Shown piece after piece: positions 34,164 to 40,683 of a DNA stretch of 64,000 nucleotides. The DNA comes from JAJFUV01 sp964384215 (GTDB lineage: Bacteria > Acidobacteriota > Terriglobia > Bryobacterales > Bryobacteraceae): assembly GCA_964384215.1 (NCBI GenBank), contig CAYLLB010000022.1, positions 1 to 64,000 on the forward strand. Reading direction: 5' to 3'. The notes beneath the pieces were generated by a model. It was not told the origin of the DNA. It did no database searches and saw nothing but the letters and a program-made list of their open reading frames with translations. The position numbers and the translations under genes are program-made. Position 1 is the stretch's first letter. Each line of letters starts with the position of its first letter.

Positions 34164-35075
34164 ATGTCAGCAATTACATCGACGAACGTAGCTAACGCGA
34201 TTGTCAAACTCGTGGCGGTGGATGCATTGCCAGCGCTCATGGGGAACCTGGTCATGGGTAACCTTGTCAACCGGGACTTCGAGCCTACCCTGGCCCAGGC
34301 CGGTGACACAGTGAACGTGCCCATTCCTCCGACACTGGTGGCGAACAACCTAGCCGAAGGCGGCACCGTTCAGACACAGAATCCGAATCTGGGCAACGCC
34401 CAGATCGTATTGAACACGCACGCGGAAGCGACGTTCCAGATTCCGGATGTGACGAAGGTCCTGGCAGTGCCCGACCTGCTGAAGCTGTACATGCAGCCGG
34501 CGGTGGTGGCGCTCGCCGAGAGAATCGAAACCGATCTTCTGGGCTTGTACGCAGGCTTCACGGCGAACAGCCCGGTAGGTACGGCTTCGACCGCGGTGAC
34601 GGAAGCGACGATCGACGCGGCCGAGACGGCCCTGTTCGAGGCGAAGGTGCCGGCGAGCGAACCGAAGTACCTGGTGGTGGACGGCAACACGTACTCGCAA
34701 CTGCGGCAGATCACGCGATTCAGCGAATACCAGACGGCCGGCGACGCAGGCTTGCGCGCCCTGGTGGACGGCACGGTGGGGAAGATCAAGGACTTCTATG
34801 TCTTTCGCTCGCAGTTCGTGCACAAGACCGGCAGCGCCCCGATGACGACGCACAACCTGGGCTTCGGACGCTCGGCGATCGGCCTGGTGGTCCGGCGCTT
34901 GCCGCAGCCGCTCCCGGGGACGGGCGCGGTGGCGGAATACGCCGAGATGGGGAATTTCGGCATCCGCGTAGTCATGAGCTACCAGCCCAACACGCTGGCG
35001 CAGCAGTTTACGGTGGACGTGCTGTACGGCGCCGCAGTGCTGCGCAACGGGTTCGGCGTTCAGGTGAACAGCTAG
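34164..35075 (+). CDS. Major coat protein, P22-type HK97 fold
   Basis: The 303-residue protein has the coat pattern of the P22 gp5-like group. The N-terminal arm is SAITSTNVANAIVKLVAVDALPA, followed by NRDFEPTLAQAGDTVNVPIPP and the spine-like helix IPDVTKVLAVPDLLKLYMQPA. The P-domain segment VALAERIETDLLGLY leads to a C-terminal beta region ending VVMSYQPNTLAQQFTVDVLYG. It lacks the accessory prohead-protease gene of HK97 systems. It is short compared with P22 coat (about 430), so the telokin-like insertion is probably missing. Hundreds of copies would form the head; the hairpin leader fits high expression. Confidence 0.82.
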   Translation: MSAITSTNVANAIVKLVAVDALPALMGNLVMGNLVNRDFEPTLAQAGDTVNVPIPPTLVANNLAEGGTVQTQNPNLGNAQIVLNTHAEATFQIPDVTKVLAVPDLLKLYMQPAVVALAERIETDLLGLYAGFTANSPVGTASTAVTEATIDAAETALFEAKVPASEPKYLVVDGNTYSQLRQITRFSEYQTAGDAGLRALVDGTVGKIKDFYVFRSQFVHKTGSAPMTTHNLGFGRSAIGLVVRRLPQPLPGTGAVAEYAEMGNFGIRVVMSYQPNTLAQQFTVDVLYGAAVLRNGFGVQVNS

Positions 35076-35105
35076 ACTTCTGACGCGGAATAGCACGGGC
35101 AAATG

Positions 35106-35155
35106 GGGGACAGGCACGAAATTTCGCGAGAGCGGCGAAATTCGGGCCAGTCCCC
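35106..35155 (+). repeat. REP-like palindrome B (coat-connector gap)
   Basis: Left arm 35106-35127 begins GGGGACAGGCACGAAATT. Right arm 35135-35155 ends GGGCCAGTCCCC. The arms match over about 19 of 22 positions with one gap. It shares the GGGACAGGCAC head with the palindrome at 32001-32047. Confidence 0.7.
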
Positions 35156-35204
35156 GGTTTGCGCGTAGTGCCATTACAGACAGCACAGTGAGAGTGAGGG
35201 ACGC

Positions 35205-35549
35205 ATGGACTTGAAGATCTACTACCAAAAACTGAAAGAGATCGAAGATCAGATCAAGGAAGCGCATGCGGTGGTAGTGAGCAAAGCTACACCGGATGGC
35301 GGCAAGGAAGGCGTGAAGACGGAAGTGGCCCGGCGTGTGGCGGCGGGCATGATCGCGGACGGCAAGGCGCGTCTGGCGACGGCGGAAGAAACCGCGGAAT
35401 TCCGGAGTTTGGTGGCCGCGGCGCGGAAGGCGGCCGAGCATTCGGCAGCAGCGGGCCGGGTAGCGTTGAGCGTGCTTCCGGCGGCGGAACTGCAGATGCT
35501 GCGCGGAGCGTTGAACCTGGCGAAGGCACATCTCCAGGAGAAGGCTTGA
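35205..35549 (+). CDS. Unknown helical virion-module protein (114 aa)
   Basis: The product is helical and Lys/Ala/Glu-rich, starting MDLKIYYQKLKEIEDQIKEAH and ending RGALNLAKAHLQEKA. No Cys, membrane or signal segment is present. Its place between coat and connector genes suggests a head decoration, small connector or packaging helper. I do not recognise the family. Confidence 0.55.
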   Translation: MDLKIYYQKLKEIEDQIKEAHAVVVSKATPDGGKEGVKTEVARRVAAGMIADGKARLATAEETAEFRSLVAAARKAAEHSAAAGRVALSVLPAAELQMLRGALNLAKAHLQEKA

Positions 35550-35559
35550 GGCAACGGCC

Positions 35560-36324
35560 ATGTCTGTGTTCACGGACGGCGTGATCGCCACAATCGAAGA
35601 TTTGCGAGGTTACGAGAGCTCGATCCTTAATGTGGCGCACACGGAAGGGATCGACCTGACGGCGAAGCTGGCGCTATCGCAGGAAGAGGTGGCCGTGGAG
35701 CTGGAGGCGCTTCTGCCGCGAAGACGAGCAGGCGTGTGGAACGGAGTCAACGGGCGACCGAAGCTGGACAACGTAGTGGTGACAAGGCCGCTCAAGCAAT
35801 GGCTGATCTTCCACACGTTGGCCATCGTGTACCGCGACGCTTACAACAGCCAGCTCAACGACCGGTACCTGGGCAAGCGGAAGGAATACTCGGAACTAGC
35901 CAAATGGGCGGCGCGGATGTTGAGCGAGACCGGCGTAGGAGTGGTGAGCGCGCCCATCCCGAAAGCAAACGAACCAGTAGTGAGCATGACACCCGGCAAC
36001 GGCGTAGCGGGGCGCTACTACGTACGAGTGGCTTGGCGCAACACCTTGGGAGAGGAAGGGGCGCCGAGCGAGGTTTGCGCGGCCGACACTTCGGACGGCA
36101 CACTGCTAACGGTGGCGGCAGCGGATCCACCGCCGGTGGCGAGCGGGTGGAGCGTTTATGCGGGGACTTCGGCGGATGACATTACGCTGCAAAGCGTGGA
36201 GGCGATCGGGTTGGGGCAGCAGTGGACAGCACCCGAGGCGGGCCTGATCCGCGGCCGGAAACCAGGGGACGGCCAAGATGCCGAGATGTACTTGACGGTG
36301 GATCGAACTCTGCAGAGAGGATGA
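35560..36324 (+). CDS. Head-tail connector/adaptor with C-terminal Fn3-like domain (putative)
   Basis: The 254-residue protein has two parts. Residues 1-125 are helical (TIEDLRGYESSILNVAHTEG to KRKEYSELAKWAARMLSETG) and look like adaptor proteins that dock under the portal. Residues about 135-245 are a beta-sandwich-like domain: GNGVAGRYYVRVAWRNTLGE, then GWSVYAGTSADD and a Gly/Pro-rich end. The same beta domain type recurs in the hub protein near 43.0-43.3 kb. Its stop overlaps an ATG at 36321, although the next gene probably starts at 36330. Confidence 0.55.
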   Translation: MSVFTDGVIATIEDLRGYESSILNVAHTEGIDLTAKLALSQEEVAVELEALLPRRRAGVWNGVNGRPKLDNVVVTRPLKQWLIFHTLAIVYRDAYNSQLNDRYLGKRKEYSELAKWAARMLSETGVGVVSAPIPKANEPVVSMTPGNGVAGRYYVRVAWRNTLGEEGAPSEVCAADTSDGTLLTVAAADPPPVASGWSVYAGTSADDITLQSVEAIGLGQQWTAPEAGLIRGRKPGDGQDAEMYLTVDRTLQRG

Positions 36325-36329
36325 ACGCG

Positions 36330-36827
36330 ATGGCAGGAATCGGCGGCAGAACAGCGACTCGAGTGACGGAGCTACTGACGAGCGCAAAAGGATTGGAGAG
36401 CAGCGTACACCAGGCGGCCCTGAGCGCCAGGGTGCAACTGGCCGAAATCCCACCGGAGCAGGTTTTTCAGCAGAACGTGAGCTTCGAGGTCACCGAACGC
36501 ACGGGCATAGCGCGGTACCCATCGGTTCATGTTTACTGCGAGCGAGTGTCGAACGAGATGCGAGAGAAGTTCCGGACCTTCTCGGGCCGCGTGCGGATGG
36601 TAGTGGAGATTCGGGTGTCGCACGACCGCCTGGAAGGGATGGAGGAGCAGTTGCACGGTTACGCGGACGCGGTGACCCGCGTGCTGGACAGCAGCCGCGG
36701 GGATTGGGGCAACGGGATGTATTACGCCGGCGGGTACGAGATCCATTTCGGCGGCGTGAAGAAGGGTGGCAAGAACCACATCCAGACGGCGAAGGTGGAG
36801 TTCGACGTGGAAGGAAGCCTGAAGTAG
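36330..36827 (+). CDS. Tail-completion/tail-terminator-like protein
   Basis: The 165-residue form starts at ATG 36330, 9 nt after AGAGAGG; an ATG at 36321 abuts the SD and would be poor. The middle reads QQNVSFEVTERTGIARYPSV then VEIRVSHDRLEGMEEQLHGY, and it ends HIQTAKVEFDVEGSLK, a strand-rich pattern typical of tail terminators. It sits just upstream of the tail tube gene, the standard place for a terminator capping the tube. Confidence 0.6.
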   Translation: MAGIGGRTATRVTELLTSAKGLESSVHQAALSARVQLAEIPPEQVFQQNVSFEVTERTGIARYPSVHVYCERVSNEMREKFRTFSGRVRMVVEIRVSHDRLEGMEEQLHGYADAVTRVLDSSRGDWGNGMYYAGGYEIHFGGVKKGGKNHIQTAKVEFDVEGSLK

Positions 36828-36863
36828 GCCGTAGGCGAGAGCCAATGAGAGGTCGAAGAAAGC

Positions 36864-38036
36864 ATGCCTAGCTACATTTCATCAAGCGAAAACAGGTTCT
36901 ACACGGCAACCGAAATATCATACGGGCAGGTGCCGGCGATTACGAGCGAGAACCGGTTCCCGGCGGTCAAGCTGACCGCGCGGCAGACGGTGGACCGGCT
37001 CCAACGGAGGGACAAGACGGGGAGCCGGACGTTTGCGGGTCTTCCGGTGGGGATCCGCAAGCAGACGCAGTTCTCGCTGAAGACATATCTGACGAGCTGG
37101 GCAAACGCGAGCGGGGAGCCGGGGTACGGCCCGCTGTTCCGCGCGGCTCTTGGCGGCGGCCCGCGCCTGTTCGCCGGCGGGACGTTGGGGGCGGGCAGTG
37201 AGACAAGATCACTCACTTTCGTAAGTTCGCACGGGTTGGCGCCAGGCGACGCGTTAGTCTCCGGCAACGAGATCCGCTTCGTCTCTTCGATCATGGACGC
37301 GCAGACGGTGCTGCTGAATGCGCCATTCACGACGGCGCCGGCAACGGGCGCGGTGGTGGGCGCGACTGCGACCTACTCACCGGCAACGGACCTGCCGAGC
37401 GTGAGCGTGTTCGATTACTGGAGTCCAGGGACGGCGGTGCAGAGAATCCTGGCGGGCGCGGCGATCGAGGAGATGCGCGTAACGATCAACGGCGACTTCC
37501 ACGAGTTCGAATTCAGCGGGCTGGCCGCCGACGTTATCGACAGCGGAAGCTTCAACCAGGGGCAAGGGGGATTGGGCACGTTTCCGGGAGAGCCGGCGAT
37601 GGGGTCATTCGATTATTCGGTCGTGCCCGGACACTTGGGACAGGCGTGGTTAGGAGCCATCGAAGAGCAGGTTTACACGATCACGTCGGCGGAACTGGTG
37701 GTCAATAACGGCATCGACTTGCGCAATCGCGAGTTCGGCTGCGAAACGCCGCGCGGCGTGGCGGGGGGCATGCGCAACGTGAGCATGAACTTCAGCCTTT
37801 ACGAGAAGGACGACGATGTGACGCGGGCGCTCTATCAAGCGGCTCGAAGCCGGTCACCGATTTCGATCATGTTCCAACTCGGGCAGCAGCAGGGACAGTT
37901 GTTCGGATTGTACTTGAGGAGCGTGATTCCAGAAGTGCCGGAATTCGACGACAGCGACAACCGCCTGCAGTGGAAATTCACGAGTTGCCGGGCGCAGGGA
38001 TCAGTGGACGATGAAATTTACGTGGCACTCGGGTAG
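36864..38036 (+). CDS. Tail tube protein (putative), with inserted domain
   Basis: The 390-residue protein starts SYISSSENRFYTATEISYG, a common opening of siphovirus tube proteins. Tube-like beta strands recur: MRVTINGDFHEFEFSGLAAD near residue 205, a strand region near 270 ending VVNNGIDLRNREFG, and VSMNFSLYEKDDDVTRALY near 310. An insertion of about 60 residues near 105-165 (HGLAPGDALVSGNEIRFVSS) makes it much larger than the usual 130-200. It would polymerise as hexameric rings around the tape measure. Confidence 0.65.
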   Translation: MPSYISSSENRFYTATEISYGQVPAITSENRFPAVKLTARQTVDRLQRRDKTGSRTFAGLPVGIRKQTQFSLKTYLTSWANASGEPGYGPLFRAALGGGPRLFAGGTLGAGSETRSLTFVSSHGLAPGDALVSGNEIRFVSSIMDAQTVLLNAPFTTAPATGAVVGATATYSPATDLPSVSVFDYWSPGTAVQRILAGAAIEEMRVTINGDFHEFEFSGLAADVIDSGSFNQGQGGLGTFPGEPAMGSFDYSVVPGHLGQAWLGAIEEQVYTITSAELVVNNGIDLRNREFGCETPRGVAGGMRNVSMNFSLYEKDDDVTRALYQAARSRSPISIMFQLGQQQGQLFGLYLRSVIPEVPEFDDSDNRLQWKFTSCRAQGSVDDEIYVALG

Positions 38037-38100
38037 AAGACGCACGGGGAGCGCCGGGATAGAAGCACAGGACAGGACGGAGCGAGGGGCGACGGAAGCG

Positions 38101-38466
38101 ATGAAGTACGGGAGCACGTTCAAAGCGAGATCGAAGACGTATCCGCAGGTGACGCTGGAGATCGCGCGAATCAGCTTCGGCCGGCGTATCGAACTGATGC
38201 GCAGAATCCGGGAACTGGCCGCAAAGGCAGAATTCCTGGAGGCGGGCAGCACACCGAAGGAGAAGATGGAAGCCGCGCTGCTCGAAGGCGAAGTCGAACG
38301 GACGTATCTCGAGTGGGGGCTGACCGGCGTAGAGGGCCTGATGGTAGATGGGCAAGCCGCGACGCCGGAAAGCCTGATTCAGTCGGGACCGGAAGCACTG
38401 TGCCGGGAAGCGCTCACCTTGATCAAGGCTGAGTGCGGACTGAGCGAAGCAGAACGAAAAAACTGA
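38101..38466 (+). CDS. Tail assembly chaperone, short form (gpG-like)
   Basis: The 121-residue protein starts at ATG 38101; the frame is open further upstream but overlaps the tube gene. It is helical (YPQVTLEIARISFGRRIELM to CREALTLIKAECGLSEAERK). It ends at a TGA immediately after the in-phase slippery heptamer A AAA AAC (38457-38463). Position between tube and tape measure, with a -1 extension, is the hallmark of the siphovirus G/GT chaperone pair. The chaperone would coat the tape measure before tube assembly and is absent from the final particle. Confidence 0.72.
   Translation: MKYGSTFKARSKTYPQVTLEIARISFGRRIELMRRIRELAAKAEFLEAGSTPKEKMEAALLEGEVERTYLEWGLTGVEGLMVDGQAATPESLIQSGPEALCREALTLIKAECGLSEAERKN
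38457..38463 (+). promoter_or_regulatory. -1 programmed ribosomal frameshift site (A AAA AAC)
   Basis: The heptamer is in the correct phase (CGA AAA AAC TGA in zero frame). A -1 slip reads on as CTG ATC GCC in the next frame, which stays open for 110 codons to 38795. Confidence 0.72.
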
Positions 38467-38795
38467 TCGCCGCCTTCCATTTTCAGTTTACGAACCGGGC
38501 CGGATGGGAGTGCGGGGAATGCAGGAAGCGGGGCCTGGAACAGGCGCGCCGCTGCGGTTGGATACAGGCGCAGCAAGACAGACCGCGAAAGCCGGTATGG
38601 GTGCGCGGCAACTGCGCCGTCGAGGAATGTCCACGGTCTTACATTACGCCGCAGAGCGTGGCGTGGCTGGAGGGATTTTACGCATGGCGGCTGACTGGAA
38701 GGCAAGCATTGGACGAGTTGCCGGCGCGGTGGGCGGACGCGTTCCTGGTTCTGGAAGGTGAGCTGACGGAGGAGAACAGTGAAGGCCGGAGATGA
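38463..38795 (+). CDS. Tail assembly chaperone, -1 frameshift extension (gpT-like)
   Basis: These 110 codons have no credible start of their own and are best read as the extension made by -1 frameshifting from the short chaperone, giving a product of about 231 residues. Visible features are two Cys pairs, ECGEC and CAVEEC, which could bind zinc. They are followed by SYITPQSVAWLEGFYAW and ALDELPARWADAFLVLE. In lambda the T domain recruits the tail tube protein. The end overlaps the GTG start of the tape-measure gene by 17 bp. Confidence 0.65.
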   Translation: MIAAFHFQFTNRAGWECGECRKRGLEQARRCGWIQAQQDRPRKPVWVRGNCAVEECPRSYITPQSVAWLEGFYAWRLTGRQALDELPARWADAFLVLEGELTEENSEGRR

Positions 38796-39513
38796 TCAGA
38801 TGACGAGGCTGGCCGAGGCGCTGGCAGAGGCAGCCGGAAGAAGCCGGACGGCGGAGAGCGTCGCCGAAACGCTCGAAAAATACTCGACGCGGAACCAGGC
38901 CGAGGCAACGGACCAGATGGACGGATTGGCGAGTCAAATCGAGCAACTTCGCCAAGCGAACGAGCAACAGGCCAGCGTGATGGCCGCGAACACCTCGGCG
39001 ATCGCGCGAAACACGAGCGCTCAAGGGAACCTGGCAGCAGCGGGGATGATAAAGCCCGCGTCGATTCTGTCAAGCATCTTCGGCGCCGGGTTCGGGATCT
39101 CACCACTGGTGTCGGGAATCGTGAAACTGTTCAGCGGGGGAGACGGAACAACGACGCCGACGGACGAATACGAGAAACCGCAGTCAGTGAGCTTCACCGG
39201 CGGGTATGCAGGGGCAAGCAGAGGCGGCATCTACGCGCTGGATTATGCGGCGGGCGATCGACTGCGTTTAATGAGAGAAGCTGCAACGGAAGGTGCAGGC
39301 GCACTGGACCAACCGCGGTCCCCGGCGACGAGCGGTTTGGAGGTGAGCGCACTGGCGGCACAGCCGGCGAGTGGCGCGGCGACTCACATCACAGTGCAGG
39401 TGCAGGCTATGGACAGCCGGTCGTTTCTCGATCACAGCGAGGACATTGCGCGGGCGGTTCGCCAGGCGATGCTCAATTCGAACGGGATCAACGACGTCAT
39501 CACGGAGCTGTAA
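38779..39513 (+). CDS. Short tape-measure-like protein
   Basis: The 244-residue protein starts at GTG behind GGAGGAG. The N-terminal half is helical (AEALAEAAGRSRTAESVAET then QIEQLRQANEQQASVMAANT). A hydrophobic Gly-rich patch (ILSSIFGAGFGISPLVSGIV) follows, and the end is HITVQVQAMDSRSFLDHSED with a terminal AVRQAML helix, a pattern common at the C-terminus of tape measures. It is far shorter than typical siphovirus tape measures (600 or more) and close in size to that of RcGTA, predicting a very short tail. Position after the chaperone pair supports the call. Confidence 0.65.
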   Translation: MKAGDDQMTRLAEALAEAAGRSRTAESVAETLEKYSTRNQAEATDQMDGLASQIEQLRQANEQQASVMAANTSAIARNTSAQGNLAAAGMIKPASILSSIFGAGFGISPLVSGIVKLFSGGDGTTTPTDEYEKPQSVSFTGGYAGASRGGIYALDYAAGDRLRLMREAATEGAGALDQPRSPATSGLEVSALAAQPASGAATHITVQVQAMDSRSFLDHSEDIARAVRQAMLNSNGINDVITEL

Positions 39514-39519
39514 CGGATC

Positions 39520-39879
39520 ATGGCAGATTTTCCCATCTTAAAGACCGGGGCCGTGATGCAGTATCCGGCCGAGCGTTCGCTGAGCTTCTCGACCGAGGTT
39601 CTGCGGTTCGTCGACGGGAGCGAGCAACGGTTCCGAGGTTTTGGTGCTCCGCTTAAGCGTTGGATCGTGCGGCTGGACCTACTCGAAGACGCGGAACTGA
39701 AGCGGCTGGAAGCGTTTTTCGAGGCCTCTCAGGGAGCGCTGGGCTCGTTTCAATTCAGGGATCCGCGGGATGGAACGGTGTACGCGAACTGCAGCCTGGA
39801 GGAGGACGCGATGACGATCGAGTTCAACGCGGAGCAGCAGGGCCGGACGGAACTCGTAATACGGGAGAACAGGACGTAA
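39520..39879 (+). CDS. Distal tail protein-like (119 aa)
   Basis: The protein begins ADFPILKTGAVMQYPAERS and contains FSTEVLRFVDGSEQRFRGF, followed by KRWIVRLDLLEDAELKRLEAF and SFQFRDPRDGTVYANCSL. This is the strand-helix-strand pattern of distal tail/DUF2460-like proteins that cap the tube at the tip. It lies 6 bp after the tape-measure gene and 1 bp before a second protein of the same kind. Confidence 0.6.
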   Translation: MADFPILKTGAVMQYPAERSLSFSTEVLRFVDGSEQRFRGFGAPLKRWIVRLDLLEDAELKRLEAFFEASQGALGSFQFRDPRDGTVYANCSLEEDAMTIEFNAEQQGRTELVIRENRT

Positions 39880-39880
39880 C

Positions 39881-40678
39881 ATGCTCTGCTACCCACAACT
39901 AGAGTCTGGCGCGATAGGGCAGTTCCCGGGCAGGAAGCGGCTGGTAAAGCGCACGGTGGCGAACTCGCTTTCGGACGGCAACGCGGTGCGGTTCGGAGAT
40001 CCAGCAGGATCGCGAATCGAGTGGACGCTCACTTATGAGGATCTGACCGACACGGAGATAGCGGCCATCACGACGCTGTTCCAGACGTGCGAGGGCAGGC
40101 TGCGGGCATTCACATTTCCGGATCCCACGGCGAACCTACTCGGCTGGAGCGAGAGTCTCAGCGCGGACGCCTGGCGTAAGGATCCGCTGCTTGAACTGAC
40201 GAGCGGCATCGCCGATCCTTTGGGAACGAACCGGGCGACAAGAATCACCAATGCGGGTCAGGCCGCACAACGGTTGGATCAATCGCTGGCTGCACCGGAG
40301 AACCTGCAGTACTGCTTCAGCCTTTATGCGCGCAGCGATCATGCCGGAGACCTCATTACCTACCGGATGAGCGCGGGCACCGGAGATCGCAGGACGTTCA
40401 CAATCGGGCCAAGCTGGAAGCGACTGGTGATCTCATCCAAGCTGGACTCATCCAGCGAGACGGCGACGTTCGGACTGGAACTGCCGAATGGGCGGACGGT
40501 GGATGTATTTGGATTCCAGGTAGAAGCGCAGCCCGGCGCTTCCCAATACAAGAGAAACGCAGGGCGGGGCGGCGTGTATACGGAGGCGCGATTCATGGAC
40601 GACAGCCTCACGGTGACGTCGCTAGGCGTGAACCGTCATTCGTGCCGGGTGCGCGTGACGGCCAGGGAGGGGTGCTGA
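39881..40678 (+). CDS. Distal tail protein with carbohydrate-binding-like insertion
   Basis: In this 265-residue protein, residues 1-85 repeat the distal-tail pattern of the upstream gene (RIEWTLTYEDLTDTEIAAIT, RLRAFTFPDPTANL). Residues about 86-230 form an inserted jelly-roll-like domain. It starts LLGWSESLSADAWRKD and ends VDVFGFQVEAQPGASQY, the pattern of a CBM-like module found in many phage tail fibres. The last 30 residues return to the tail fold. The insertion suggests a surface-glycan adhesin at the tip. Confidence 0.6.
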   Translation: MLCYPQLESGAIGQFPGRKRLVKRTVANSLSDGNAVRFGDPAGSRIEWTLTYEDLTDTEIAAITTLFQTCEGRLRAFTFPDPTANLLGWSESLSADAWRKDPLLELTSGIADPLGTNRATRITNAGQAAQRLDQSLAAPENLQYCFSLYARSDHAGDLITYRMSAGTGDRRTFTIGPSWKRLVISSKLDSSSETATFGLELPNGRTVDVFGFQVEAQPGASQYKRNAGRGGVYTEARFMDDSLTVTSLGVNRHSCRVRVTAREGC

Positions 40679-40683
40679 GCCGT

